A DNA stretch of 64,000 nucleotides. It comes from Bog-159 sp963818855 (GTDB lineage Bacteria; Acidobacteriota; Terriglobia; Bryobacterales; Bryobacteraceae). Position numbers and translations under genes: made by a program. A model generated the notes under the pieces. That model ran no database searches and had not been told where the DNA came from. It was given only the letters and a program-made list of their open reading frames with translations. Every line of letters begins with the position of its first letter. Positions within the stretch are counted from its first letter, which is position 1. Positions 34,948-44,605 of this stretch are shown here, one piece after another. The stretch is taken from positions 62,001 to 126,000 of the forward strand of contig CAWFUH010000006.1 in assembly GCA_963818855.1 (NCBI GenBank), written 5' to 3'.

Positions 34948-36372
34948 CTAGCCGTGCAGGCTGGGCACTCTGGTCCCCTGCCGCAACTCCGCCGTGCTGA
35001 ATCGGGGCCAGTTGAAGCCGTAGAAGGCCACAATTATGAAGCATAGCGACGGCACGATGAACCCGCGGGACATATCATACTTGTCCGCCACGTACCCCAT
35101 CAGTTTGGGCAGGATAGCCCCACCCATGATCGCCATGACGATAAAAGCCGACGCCTTCTTCGCGCGCGCGCCGAGCCCGAAGATCCCCAACGCAAAGATG
35201 GTGGGGAACATGATCGACATGAAGAAGTAGCTCAAGAATACGCAAGCCACCGACACCCAGCCCAGCTTGCAGAAAACCAGCAGAGTGGCGGCCACGTTCA
35301 ATGCGCCATAGATCCCCAGAACCTTATGCGGGGCGAATTTCCTTAACAGGCCGGCGCCACTGAAACGCCCGGCGAGGAAACACACTAACCCGATGGACGC
35401 AATGTTCGACGCACCCTTGTTGCTGAGACCGAGGGCACCGTTCACGCCGGTCTCGAACCAGCCGGAAAGCCACTTATGCAGGAAGGTGGCATGCCCGGAG
35501 ACGCTGCCCAGCGCGGTCTGCCACGAACCAGGAATGGGAGGCACCTCGGAGGTCATGTAATTGATGAAGAAACTGAATATGCCGGCCTGCGCGGCGACAT
35601 AGAAGAACTGCGCGACCACCGCCATCACGAAATGCGGGTGCGACCAGATAGAACGCGAGGCGCCCGGCGCGGCGTCGTCCAGGTGGTAATCGTCCTTGGT
35701 TTTGATATCGGGAATATCGGCGAAGTAGAAGACGATGGCCAGCACGGCCACAATGACGGCGATGGCCGCATAGGGGATATAGAGGGTCTGGCTCCCCGTG
35801 CTGTGGCCTGCCGCGTCCTTGGAATAGAAATATACGCTTCCCACAATAGGCCCAAGGATCCAGCCCACGCCGTTGCACGACTGGGCGAGGTTGATGCGGG
35901 TGGCCGCGAATCGTCTGTCTCCGAGTACCGTCGTGTAAGGATTGGCGATGGTTTCGAGAAAGGTGAGACCGGTGGCGATCACGCAGACCCCTGCCAAAAA
36001 ACCGACGAAGGCCGCGTTGGGCGAGACCCGCCCTTCGTGGACCATGGCGTTGATGTGCGTAGCCGGGATGAACCACAGCCCGCCTGCCGCCACAAGCAGC
36101 AGCCCGGCGATGATGCCGCCCTTGTACCCCAGGCGGGTCGCCAGCCATCCGGCCGGCAGAGACATCAGGAAGTAGCCGAGATAGTGCGCGAACTGCACCC
36201 AGGCGGACTGGGACTTAGTCAAGCTCAGCTCCTCCTGGAAGTGCTTGTCCATCACGTCGATCATCCCGTTGCAAACACCCCACAGGAGGAACAGCGAGCA
36301 AACCAGAATGAAGGTGAACGCCAGGTTCCTTCCGTCATCCGTGATGAAGAGTGTTCTCTTATTGTCCGTCAT
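34948..36372 (-). CDS. fucP: FucP-like sugar:H+ symporter (MFS)
   Basis: This 474-residue major-facilitator protein has about 12 spans, beginning FTFILVCSLFLLWGVCNGMI followed by DVMDKHFQEELSLTKSQSAW. That is the signature of the FucP/fucose-galactose-glucose symporter family; TFLETIANPYTTVLG is also typical. The start overlaps the stop of the upstream guanylyltransferase gene as ATGA. Operon context and an alpha-L-fucosidase at 51 kb support L-fucose as substrate, although relatives also carry glucose or galactose. Confidence 0.9.
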   Translation of the reverse strand: MTDNKRTLFITDDGRNLAFTFILVCSLFLLWGVCNGMIDVMDKHFQEELSLTKSQSAWVQFAHYLGYFLMSLPAGWLATRLGYKGGIIAGLLLVAAGGLWFIPATHINAMVHEGRVSPNAAFVGFLAGVCVIATGLTFLETIANPYTTVLGDRRFAATRINLAQSCNGVGWILGPIVGSVYFYSKDAAGHSTGSQTLYIPYAAIAVIVAVLAIVFYFADIPDIKTKDDYHLDDAAPGASRSIWSHPHFVMAVVAQFFYVAAQAGIFSFFINYMTSEVPPIPGSWQTALGSVSGHATFLHKWLSGWFETGVNGALGLSNKGASNIASIGLVCFLAGRFSGAGLLRKFAPHKVLGIYGALNVAATLLVFCKLGWVSVACVFLSYFFMSIMFPTIFALGIFGLGARAKKASAFIVMAIMGGAILPKLMGYVADKYDMSRGFIVPSLCFIIVAFYGFNWPRFSTAELRQGTRVPSLHG

Positions 36373-37994
36373 GATTTGTAGGCGGGCCCCTCCGCCGCAC
36401 GCAAGGCCATACGCCGGGCATGGAAGGCCGCCTGATCGACGCGCACGGCGATCTCCGCCGAACTATAGCGATGTGCGGAACGAAAACTGATTTTCTGCTC
36501 CGGCGTGGCGGAAGCCGCGTCGAACATCCAAAGCCACCGCCGAAAAGCCGCGCACTCTTCCTCGGCGGGAAATAATCTGGCGTTCCAGAGGGTGCGCTCC
36601 TTTTCGGGTGTCCCGTGGTCCCAAACGGTCGATGGCGGCACGCCGGCAGCCAGCAGCCATTCCGCCAGCGGTTGTCCGCAAAAGGTCGCATTCTCCGTCA
36701 GGGAGCGCTTGAAGGTGTCGTCTACGCCGCAGCAGCGGATGAACCACACCTTGCCGCCCTCGCGGCTGGCGCCCTCGGAAACATCGAGGCAGGCTCCCGC
36801 GGGCAAATCGAGAGGATCGAGAACGTCCACGCCGACGACCACCGAGCGGCGCTGCAGGCGAAGAGGCGCGCGCAGGCGGCAACCTTCTACCCAGACTTCG
36901 TGGCCGGAGATCGCGCCGTCGCCCTGCACCTCATTATTGATGTCCAGAATCGCGGCCGGCGGCGGCGCTCCCAAGTCCTCGGTGATAAGTTCCAGGCCAC
37001 TTGAGATCAACTGGCTGCTGGATCCGAAATGCAGGAAACTGCACTGGGTGAGCCTTTGGACGTGGAATGGGATGGGCCGTAGTTCGGCGAACAAGCTCTC
37101 CAGAGCCGCCTCGCTGAGCGACGATCTGCTGGACCGCGCCGTCTTCAGGTAGTGGGCCAGCGTCGCATGCGTTCCCAGCGCGCAGCAGATCTCGCGATAG
37201 AGGTCGATGCCATGCGAAAGCATCGCGGCACGTGCCGGCGGATTTCGGAACGCGCGCAGGAGGGCTACCGCGGAGCTCGCATCCAGGCTCATGATGCCAA
37301 CATCGAGCACCGACCGGCCGTCGGCACCGATGGCCCCAGATTCGGCTTGGGTGCGCACGTCCGGCTTCTGCAAATAAATCCGAACGGAGCCATCCGGGTT
37401 GGGGCACAGCACGCCGTGACGGGCGGCGTCTGCCGGGGATGCCGCCGCCCCGAGCGCGGTAATTCCAGAGCAGGGGAATGCGACGACCGACGGGTCGAAG
37501 CGGATCAGCGCGTCTCCCGCGGCGACCACCACCTGGCCGGCGCCGCGCGCGCCCGCGGGAAGCGCAAGGAAGGCGGGCACCAGCCGGTCGAACAGCGTGC
37601 ATCCCGAGGACGGGCGGGCGGCATCCGGAAGCGGAATGAAGATCTTCCCGCAGGGCGAATAAGCCGGCAGGCGCCGGGAATCGCCGCCGGCGTGTACGAT
37701 CAGTATGCGCAGACGGGCGAGGATGGCCTCCGCCTGCCGAACATCGCCCGGGTCGCCGCCCGGCTGCGACTCGCGATCGAGCACCTCGGCCAGGCAACGG
37801 ATGGTGCTGCCGCCGCTCCCGATGCGGCGGCCATCCAGGTCCGGAATCACCAGGCAGTCCCGCACCTGCGCCAGCCGTCCCATCTCGCGGCGGATCCGAA
37901 TCTGATCCTCATAAGCCGCCGCCTGCCGCGCATTGGCGGCGGTGACGATCAGGTAATCCCAAAGTCCGGGGGATTCCGGTAGAGTGGTGCTCAC
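36369..37994 (-). CDS. Fucose-1-phosphate guanylyltransferase-like protein (Fkp N-terminal domain, stand-alone)
   Basis: The 541-residue protein resembles the pyrophosphorylase half of bifunctional Fkp and vertebrate FPGT. It has GSGGSTIRCLAE, the nucleotidyl motif HAGGDSRRLPAYSPCGKIFI, and a C-terminal beta-helix-like part (INNEVQGDGAISGHEVWVEG). The GHMP kinase half that follows in Fkp is absent. A compact kinase of that type is encoded separately at 53611. The product would be GDP-L-fucose. The GTG start overlaps the lacI stop and the stop overlaps fucP, both by four bases. Confidence 0.82.
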   Translation of the reverse strand: MSTTLPESPGLWDYLIVTAANARQAAAYEDQIRIRREMGRLAQVRDCLVIPDLDGRRIGSGGSTIRCLAEVLDRESQPGGDPGDVRQAEAILARLRILIVHAGGDSRRLPAYSPCGKIFIPLPDAARPSSGCTLFDRLVPAFLALPAGARGAGQVVVAAGDALIRFDPSVVAFPCSGITALGAAASPADAARHGVLCPNPDGSVRIYLQKPDVRTQAESGAIGADGRSVLDVGIMSLDASSAVALLRAFRNPPARAAMLSHGIDLYREICCALGTHATLAHYLKTARSSRSSLSEAALESLFAELRPIPFHVQRLTQCSFLHFGSSSQLISSGLELITEDLGAPPPAAILDINNEVQGDGAISGHEVWVEGCRLRAPLRLQRRSVVVGVDVLDPLDLPAGACLDVSEGASREGGKVWFIRCCGVDDTFKRSLTENATFCGQPLAEWLLAAGVPPSTVWDHGTPEKERTLWNARLFPAEEECAAFRRWLWMFDAASATPEQKISFRSAHRYSSAEIAVRVDQAAFHARRMALRAAEGPAYKS

Positions 37995-39016
37995 TGTGGT
38001 CTTCGTGTGGACTCGCGCGCCACAATCGACGGCTCGATCATGACGCTTTTCGGCTGCGGCGCGACCTTTGCTTCGATCAGTGACAACACCAGTTTCCCGG
38101 CGCGTTCGCCGATGGCCCGGCTCTGTTGGTCCACGCTCGAAAGGGGCACGCGCAGGGACTTGTCAAAATGGAGATTACCACAGCCGATCACGGCAATATC
38201 GTCGGGGACGCGTACTCCGGCTTCAAGGATGGCATCGATCACTCCGATCGCGATCGGGTCGTTGTAACAGAACACGCCATCGGGTTGTGGGTTCAGCGCC
38301 AGCAGCTTCTTCATAGCCTCATTGCCGCTGAGCCAGCTATCCACATCGGTCGAGCGTCCCGCCACCACGTAGCCCTGGAACTGACTCAGATCGTGGTGCG
38401 CGAGGGCCTGATGATAACCCTCCAGGCGCCCCACCGCCGTGCTGGTACTGAGGCCGCGAATGTGCGCGATTCTGCGGCACCCGACCGATATCAGGTGCTC
38501 GGTCGCCAGACGGCCGACCGCGATATCGTCCACCCCCACAAAATTGGCAGGCATCCCCATAAAAGCGCGATCGAGGAGCACGTAGGGAACCTTCTGCTCT
38601 TCAATCCGCCGGAAGCTCTCGACGGTCCACTGCGTGGAGGCAATCATCAGCGCATCCAGACGGCGGCTGAGCAAGCGCTTGATCTCCTGCCGTTCCAGGT
38701 CCGGGTCCCCCTGCGAGGAGGAGATCAACAGACTATAATTTTTGCGGCGCAGCACGTCGGACAGACCGGTCGCCACATCCGCGAAAAACGGGTGCATCAG
38801 GTCCGGAACAATCAAGCCGGCCGAGTAGCTGCGGCCCGTGACCAGCGCCCGCGCGGCCATATTGGGCTGGTAGTTCAATTCCTTAATACGCTTGAGGACG
38901 CGTTGGCGGGTCTCTTCTCCGATATCGCTGTGGTTGCGAATGACCTTCGAAACCGTTACCACGGACAGCCCAAGTTCCCGGGCGATGTCCTTCATTGTGA
39001 CTGCCATCTTTGCCAT
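37991..39016 (-). CDS. LacI-family transcriptional regulator
   Basis: The roughly 341-residue protein has an N-terminal LacI helix-turn-helix and hinge (TMKDIARELGLSVVTVSKVI, NYQPNMAARALVTGRS). A periplasmic-binding-like sensor domain follows (LIVPDLMHPFFADVATGLSD, YNDPIAIGVIDAILEAGVRV). The ATG at 39014-39016 is preferred: AGGG lies six bases upstream, in an 11-base sequence that is duplicated just before it. First gene of the operon with the fucose guanylyltransferase and fucP. A palindrome TGAAACGTTAAA lies 83 bases upstream and similar sites precede other fucose-region genes, so it probably regulates itself and that set. Confidence 0.92.
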   Translation of the reverse strand: MAKMAVTMKDIARELGLSVVTVSKVIRNHSDIGEETRQRVLKRIKELNYQPNMAARALVTGRSYSAGLIVPDLMHPFFADVATGLSDVLRRKNYSLLISSSQGDPDLERQEIKRLLSRRLDALMIASTQWTVESFRRIEEQKVPYVLLDRAFMGMPANFVGVDDIAVGRLATEHLISVGCRRIAHIRGLSTSTAVGRLEGYHQALAHHDLSQFQGYVVAGRSTDVDSWLSGNEAMKKLLALNPQPDGVFCYNDPIAIGVIDAILEAGVRVPDDIAVIGCGNLHFDKSLRVPLSSVDQQSRAIGERAGKLVLSLIEAKVAPQPKSVMIEPSIVARESTRRPQ

Positions 39017-39098
39017 TATGTGCCCTGGCGCGATGTGCCCTGGTGCGGACTCTCCATGGTTGAATAAAGCACAGCGTCGCGAGGCTGTCAACGATAGC

Positions 39099-39110
39099 TG
39101 AAACGTTAAA
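39099..39110. promoter_or_regulatory. LacI-type operator candidate upstream of lacI
   Basis: TGAAACGTTAAA is a near-palindrome around the central CG typical of LacI-family sites. A half-site CAACGAT lies 10 bases to its left. Position is upstream of the lacI start, fitting autoregulation. Confidence 0.5.
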
Positions 39111-39211
39111 GGAAAGCCGGAAAGCCAGGCAGGCGCCTTCAAGTCCGAGCCGGTTCCGTGAAATGAAGCACATTTTTGGGCGCGACAACGACGGATTGCC
39201 TCCCACGCTCC

Positions 39212-39240
39212 TTGACACGCCGTGGACCCATTAGTATACT
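39212..39240 (+). promoter_or_regulatory. Sigma-70 promoter for the TonB receptor gene
   Basis: TTGACA (39212-39217), 17 bases, TATACT (39235-39240): near-consensus in both boxes and spacing. Transcription would start near 39247, giving a leader of about 140 bases. This is the best promoter in the window. Confidence 0.8.
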
Positions 39241-39256
39241 TCCACTATCTCGCAAA

Positions 39257-39267
39257 GTTAACGATAC
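39257..39267. promoter_or_regulatory. LacI-type operator candidate at the TonB receptor promoter
   Basis: GTTAACGATAC lies about 10 bases after the predicted transcription start, a classical repression position; ATCGTCGTT follows as an imperfect second arm. It shares TTAACG with sites at 52523 and 52535. Confidence 0.5.
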
Positions 39268-39385
39268 AGTCATCGTCGTTCACTAATGATGCACGATGAT
39301 GGGGGATACCCGGTTTCGCGGTCCTGGTTGGCGACCGCCCGCAGGCATGCTTGGAAGACAAGAGTCTGCGAATTAAGGAGACACA

Positions 39386-42300
39386 ATGGCAACGTTAGCC
39401 AGAGTTCCAAGGTTTTGGCGTTCCAGCTTCGCCGCTTTTTTGATGATTTTCGCCCTCTGGGCTGTCGCCCAGCCGGCCGCTGCCCAGGAGGCTTCGGCCA
39501 CGGTCAATGGAGTGGTCACCGATCCGTCCGGGGCGGCAATTCCCGAAGCGCACGTTAGCCTGACCAACGTGAATACGGCCGTGGTGCGTACTACGGTGGC
39601 CAATAGCGGCGGCGCCTACGCCTTCCTCAACGTCGTTCCCGGCGTTTACACTTTGGAAGCCAGCGCCACGGGCTTTTCCAGGGTGACGCAATCGGCCGTC
39701 ACGCTGGAGGTGAACCAGACGGCTACGTTCGACTTTCATCTGAAGATCGGCGAAAGCCAGCAGAGCGTAACGGTGGAAGCCGTCGCCGCCGGCGTGGAAG
39801 CATCCACGGCGGAGTTGGGCACGGTCGTCGGCACGCAGCAAGTCACCGACCTTCCCCTGAACGGACGCAACTTCACGGAACTGCTGACCATCACCCCGGG
39901 CGTGGCCAACATCAACCGCGACCAGAGTGGCACGGGAGCCGGTGCTGGCGGAGGCGGGTTCGCAGGCGCTGCGATCGGCGTGGCTTCGTTCCCTTCGATC
40001 AATGGCGCGCGGGTCCGCAGCAATTTGTACAGCCTGGACGGAATCAACGACCTGAATACCTTCCTGACCACTTACAACTTTGCACCCATCATCGACGATA
40101 TTCAGGAGTTCAAGACCCAGGGCCATAACGACCTGGCCGAATACGGCGGCGTCATGGGCGGCATCGTCAATGTCGTCAGCAAATCCGGTACGAACCAGTA
40201 TCACGGCACGGTGTGGGAATTTCTGCGCAATGCGGACCTGGATGCGCGCGGGTTCTTCAACGCCGCGCTCCCGCCTCTTCGGCAGAACCAGTTTGGAGCG
40301 GCCATCGGCGGTCCGATCTGGATTCCCAAAGTCTATAACGGTAAAAACCACACCTTCTTTTATGCCGCTTACGAAGGATACAGGCAGCATCAATCCACCG
40401 AAGGCGGCGCACTCGGGCCGACAGCCGCGGAACGAAACGGCGATTTCAGCGCGCTGCTGACGCAATCCAATCCCACGATTCTTTACGACCCTTACAGCAC
40501 GACGTACAACGGAACCGCGTATTCCCGCACTCCCATTCCGGGCAACATACTCCCGGCGAGTGAGATCAGTCCGATCGCGCAGTTATATCAGACGCTCGTT
40601 CCGCAGGCCGGCGCGCTGATCAACGGAAACAACATCTACATACCGGAAAGGCAAGTCATCACCAATGACACCGGACAGATCCGCGCCGACCAGTACATTG
40701 GGAATTCGGACCAGTTGATGTTCCGGTACAGTCAGTACGAGGAATCCGAGTTGCTTCCAGCCAGCGTGATCGGCTTGGATAACGACGATATTTACGGGCG
40801 CAACTTCGCCATCCATGAGACTCACACATTCAGCCCTACCTCGATCCTGGAAGCGTACTTTGGCCGCAATTTCGGATTCGACAATGAAGTCGCCGCGGTC
40901 CAGGGCCAGAATGCGGCCTTCCTCAATCAGTTGAACACGCTGGGTGTGTCCTCGACTTTCGAAACCCTCAATGGCAAACAATACGCGCCGATGCTGAGCA
41001 GTATTTCGGGCTATCTGGCCTGGCCGAATTCGGCATTGCAGGGCACCACCCTGGCCAACGTCTGGCAGTTTGGCGGCACCTTCTCGAAGATCATCAGCAA
41101 GCACACCATCAAAGTCGGCGCGGATATTGAGTCGAACTACTTCCACTCGCCGATCGGGTACAACACCGAGTCGTTCGGGCAGGCGCAAACCGCGGGCCTT
41201 GGCACAGACCAGGGCCAGGGCGGCAATTCGTGGGCGTCCCTGTTGCTGGGAGCTCCGGGTGGCGCCGCGCTCCGCAACGTCAATGAAGTGGCGCAGGGCG
41301 GGTGGATGGATGCCGCTTTCATTCAGGATCAGTGGAAAGCCACTCCCAGGCTGACTGTGAATGTCGGATTGCGCTACGACCTCAGACTCTGGCCGATCTA
41401 CGGCGCGGGCAAGGATCTATACACGGGTAACGCCAATGCCGTCACGGGACAGTACATTCTGACGGCTATTCCGCCGAATTGTTCGGCCAGCGTGGGGGCG
41501 CCCTGCCTGCCCAACGGGACCTTCGCGGGAGTCCCCAGTTCCGGCGATACGGTTTCGCAATACCCCGATCCGTACGGGCCGGGCGTGCTGCCCCCACACG
41601 TTACCGTGGCGGGATCGAATCACGCGATTCTCAAAAACGACTTTGGGGATTGGTCCGGCAGGTTGGGTCTGGCGTACCGGCTTACCGACAAGATGGTGCT
41701 GCGTGCGGGGTATGGACGTTTCTACGACATGTGGGGAGGAATCACCCAATTATCCCAGAATTTCGGCGGGAATTGGCCCGCGGTGGCAACCATCAACAAC
41801 CCATCGCTGAATCAGAATAAAGTGACTTCGGGCATGGCCGATCCGTTGAGTCTCGGCAGCGGCGGCGGCCTCGTCTATCCAGTTTCCACATTCTCCGAGG
41901 TGAGCCAATGGATGGTGGACCCGAATTTCAAATCGCCGTATATGGACCAGTGGAACTTCGGTATCCAGCGGGAACTGCCATCCAACATTGTGGCGGATGT
42001 GAACTACGTGGGTTCCGTGGGCCGGCGGCTGGATTGGGGACCGGTACAGAATGTCGCGCCTCCGGGTCCGGGCGATGTGGCTCCGCGCCAGCCGTTCCCG
42101 TACATGCTGCCGCAGTGGTTCGACCAGAGCGTGGGCGCGAGCCGGTACAATGCGCTGCAGGTTTCGGTCAGAAAACGGGCCAGCCAGAATCTGGCGTTTC
42201 AGTTGTCCTACACGCTGTCGAAGGCGATCGACGATGAGTGCGGCATAGGGTCGAACTGCAACGCGCAAAACGTCTACGACCGCACGGCGGATGTGGCGTT

Positions 42301-42850
42301 GTCCGATACCAACCAGACCAACAACTTCACCGCTGCGTTCACCGTGCAATCGCCCTTTGGGAAACCGGGCACCGGCGGCAACAAAGTTGTCAACCTGCTG
42401 GCTGGCGGATGGGCGCTCAACGGCATCTTGAGCCTACACTCGGGACTGCCCTACACCGTTGTGTCCGATACTGCAATCTTGAACAACGGCGGTTATAACA
42501 ACGAACGGGCGAACCTGGTGGGCAATCCGAATTCCGGAGCCGGAACCATAGCTCAATGGTTCAACGTTTCAGCCTTCGCGGATCCGGCGCCCTACACATA
42601 CGGTAACTCGAAGCCCAATGCCTGGGTGACTGATTGGGGCAGGAACCTGGATCTATCTTTGTTCCGCCAGTTCCATATCGGTGAAGCCAGGTACTTTGAA
42701 TTTCGAGCGGAAGCCTATAACGTTTTTAATAGTACTATCTTCGGCTACCCGAACAGCAATATAGACAACGTGAACGCCGGGCAGGTGACATCCGCTGCAC
42801 CTGCCACCTTACCGCGTCAATTGCAAATGGGCTTGAAGTTCTACTTCTAA
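39386..42850 (+). CDS. TonB-dependent receptor, Oar-like
   Basis: Complete 1154-residue outer-membrane receptor. A signal peptide (FAAFLMIFALWAVAQPAAAQ) leads into a carboxypeptidase-regulatory-like domain (ATVNGVVTDPSGAAIPEAHV, residues about 38-120). The plug follows (VTDLPLNGRNFTELLTITPG, GRVRSNLYSLDGINDLNT-type region, NVVSKSGTNQYHGTVWEFL) and then a long beta-barrel ending in an aromatic residue (LQMGLKFYF). Shine-Dalgarno AAGGAG stands before the ATG. It has a strong promoter and a LacI-type operator, and is followed within 2 bases by FG-GAP/UnbV genes. Uptake of a fucose-containing oligosaccharide is a reasonable guess from context only. Confidence 0.95.
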   Translation: MATLARVPRFWRSSFAAFLMIFALWAVAQPAAAQEASATVNGVVTDPSGAAIPEAHVSLTNVNTAVVRTTVANSGGAYAFLNVVPGVYTLEASATGFSRVTQSAVTLEVNQTATFDFHLKIGESQQSVTVEAVAAGVEASTAELGTVVGTQQVTDLPLNGRNFTELLTITPGVANINRDQSGTGAGAGGGGFAGAAIGVASFPSINGARVRSNLYSLDGINDLNTFLTTYNFAPIIDDIQEFKTQGHNDLAEYGGVMGGIVNVVSKSGTNQYHGTVWEFLRNADLDARGFFNAALPPLRQNQFGAAIGGPIWIPKVYNGKNHTFFYAAYEGYRQHQSTEGGALGPTAAERNGDFSALLTQSNPTILYDPYSTTYNGTAYSRTPIPGNILPASEISPIAQLYQTLVPQAGALINGNNIYIPERQVITNDTGQIRADQYIGNSDQLMFRYSQYEESELLPASVIGLDNDDIYGRNFAIHETHTFSPTSILEAYFGRNFGFDNEVAAVQGQNAAFLNQLNTLGVSSTFETLNGKQYAPMLSSISGYLAWPNSALQGTTLANVWQFGGTFSKIISKHTIKVGADIESNYFHSPIGYNTESFGQAQTAGLGTDQGQGGNSWASLLLGAPGGAALRNVNEVAQGGWMDAAFIQDQWKATPRLTVNVGLRYDLRLWPIYGAGKDLYTGNANAVTGQYILTAIPPNCSASVGAPCLPNGTFAGVPSSGDTVSQYPDPYGPGVLPPHVTVAGSNHAILKNDFGDWSGRLGLAYRLTDKMVLRAGYGRFYDMWGGITQLSQNFGGNWPAVATINNPSLNQNKVTSGMADPLSLGSGGGLVYPVSTFSEVSQWMVDPNFKSPYMDQWNFGIQRELPSNIVADVNYVGSVGRRLDWGPVQNVAPPGPGDVAPRQPFPYMLPQWFDQSVGASRYNALQVSVRKRASQNLAFQLSYTLSKAIDDECGIGSNCNAQNVYDRTADVALSDTNQTNNFTAAFTVQSPFGKPGTGGNKVVNLLAGGWALNGILSLHSGLPYTVVSDTAILNNGGYNNERANLVGNPNSGAGTIAQWFNVSAFADPAPYTYGNSKPNAWVTDWGRNLDLSLFRQFHIGEARYFEFRAEAYNVFNSTIFGYPNSNIDNVNAGQVTSAAPATLPRQLQMGLKFYF

Positions 42851-42852
42851 GC

Positions 42853-42943
42853 GTGGGGCAGGACTCCAGTCCTGCGGCGGGTCTCCAGACCCGTCCATTG
42901 GCGGGACGTGGACGTCCCGCGCAGGCGTGGACGCCTGCCCCAC
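42853..42943. repeat. Modular hairpin repeat R2, copy c
   Basis: Four hairpins in a row: GCAGGACTCCAGTCCTGC (42858-42875), CGGGTCTCCAGACCCG (42878-42893), GCGGGACGTGGACGTCCCGC (42901-42920) and GCAGGCGTGGACGCCTGC (42921-42938). Outer ends are GTGGGGC and GCCCCAC. It starts two bases after the TonB receptor stop and provides the apparent start and first 30 codons of the next gene. Confidence 0.85.
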
Positions 42944-44604
42944 TTTGCTTCCTCTGCCTGACCTTATGTGGCGCAACCGGGGAGCCGGTGTCCTTACCCG
43001 TTTTCGTGGATGTTACGGCGAAAGCGCGGATCGCCTTTCAGCTTCTTTCCTCCCGCACGCCGCAGAAATACCTGATTGAATCGATGCCCGGCGGGGTCGC
43101 CATGTTCGACTATGACGGAGACGGTTTCGAGGACCTCTTCTTCGTGAACGGCGCGCGTCTCCAAAGTCCGATGCCTCCGGGCGCCGCACCCGACAAATCC
43201 GATCCGAAATATTGGAACCGGCTGTACCACAACAACGGCGACGGCACCTTCACCGACGTCACCGAGAAGGCCGGACTGCAAGGCCACGACTACGGCATGG
43301 GAGTTGCGGTCGGAGACTATGACAACGACGGGCGCCCGGATCTGTACGTCACCAATTTCGGACGTAATATTCTGTACCACAACAACGGCGATGGCACCTT
43401 CACCGATGTGACCGAAAAGGCGGGCGTGGCCGGAGGCGGGTGGTCATCGAGCGCACTCTTTGTGGACTACGACCGCGATGGATACCTGGATCTCTTCGTA
43501 GCCCGCTACCTGGATTGGGATTTTTCGAAGAACATGCCGTGCGGCGCACCCGAACGCGGTCAGCCTGCGTACTGTCATCCCGATGTTTTCAAGTCCGCCA
43601 CTTACCTGCTCTATCACAACAACCGGGATGGCACATTCACCGATGTTAGTACGAAATCCGGTATTGCCGCCGCGCCGGGAAGGGGCCTCGGCAGCGCGTT
43701 CAACGATTACGACCAGGACGGGTGGCCGGATATTCTGGTGGCTAACGATGCCATTGCGGAGCAGTTGTTCCACAATAATCGCAACGGCACGTTTTCAGAA
43801 GTTGGTCTGCCGGCCGGTCTGGCCTACGATGAAGACGGGCACGCCTTCTCAGGCATGGGCGTGGCCTTCGAGGATTACGACAACGACGGCTGGCCGGACG
43901 TCTTCATCGATGACCTGGCCAACCAGAAGTACGCTCTGTTTCGTAACGTGAAAGGATCCCTCCATTATGTGTCGAGCACCACCGGAGTAGCCCGCATGAC
44001 CATGTCACACTCGGGCTGGGGAACGGGCCTTATCGACTATGACAACGACGGCTGGAAAGACCTGTTTGTGGCTCAAGGGCACGTTATGGATAACATCCAG
44101 TACTTCCAGGGCAATGTCCGGTATCTTGAGCCATTGATGTTACTGCGCAATGTGCAAGGGCGTTTCGATGATGTATCCGCGCGCAGCGGTGAGCCGTTCC
44201 GGACGGTGCAGGCAGCCCGCGGCACAGCCTTTGGCGATCTCGATAACGACGGTCAGATCGACATTGCGGTTAGTTGCCTCGACGGGAAGCCAATGGTTCT
44301 TCGGAATCAAGGAAGTGCGAACCACTGGCTGACGATTAACACGGTTGGAACGGCGAGTAATCGCGATGGCATCGGCGCACGTCTCCATCTGGTGAGTGAG
44401 TCCGGAACAAGTCAATACGCTACCGTCACAACTGGCGGCAGTTACTTCTCTGCCAGTGACAAGCGCGTGCACTTCGGATTGGGCCGGGATCGATCCATAC
44501 GGTCGCTGGAGATAGTCTGGCCCAGCGGAGCCGTCCAGACTTTGCATAATCTCGGAGTGGACCGCATCCTGACCGTCCGGGAGCCGTCCGGGGGAGCCAA
44601 ATAG
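42853..44604 (+). CDS. CRTAC1-type FG-GAP/UnbV protein (1), N-terminus derived from a repeat
   Basis: The 583-residue frame has FG-GAP/VCBS beta-propeller repeats with Ca-binding-like loops (DYDGDGFEDLFFVNG, YHNNGDGTFTDVTEKAG, DYDNDGRPDLYVTNFG). A C-terminal ASPIC/UnbV domain follows (NRDGIGARLHLVSESGTSQY, KRVHFGLGRDRSIRSLEIVW). The only in-frame starts lie inside repeat R2c, and residues 1-31 are translated repeat. Hydrophobic residues after it (LCFLCLTLCGATGEP) look like the tail of a signal peptide whose beginning the repeat replaced. Likely exported; function of the family in bacteria is unknown. Confidence 0.88.
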   Translation: MGQDSSPAAGLQTRPLAGRGRPAQAWTPAPLCFLCLTLCGATGEPVSLPVFVDVTAKARIAFQLLSSRTPQKYLIESMPGGVAMFDYDGDGFEDLFFVNGARLQSPMPPGAAPDKSDPKYWNRLYHNNGDGTFTDVTEKAGLQGHDYGMGVAVGDYDNDGRPDLYVTNFGRNILYHNNGDGTFTDVTEKAGVAGGGWSSSALFVDYDRDGYLDLFVARYLDWDFSKNMPCGAPERGQPAYCHPDVFKSATYLLYHNNRDGTFTDVSTKSGIAAAPGRGLGSAFNDYDQDGWPDILVANDAIAEQLFHNNRNGTFSEVGLPAGLAYDEDGHAFSGMGVAFEDYDNDGWPDVFIDDLANQKYALFRNVKGSLHYVSSTTGVARMTMSHSGWGTGLIDYDNDGWKDLFVAQGHVMDNIQYFQGNVRYLEPLMLLRNVQGRFDDVSARSGEPFRTVQAARGTAFGDLDNDGQIDIAVSCLDGKPMVLRNQGSANHWLTINTVGTASNRDGIGARLHLVSESGTSQYATVTTGGSYFSASDKRVHFGLGRDRSIRSLEIVWPSGAVQTLHNLGVDRILTVREPSGGAK

Positions 44605-44605
44605 C

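Noticed and set aside
34948..39016. Catabolic fucose operon (fucI/fucK/fucA type)
   Set aside because: Only transporter, regulator and guanylyltransferase are present; no isomerase or aldolase is visible in the window.
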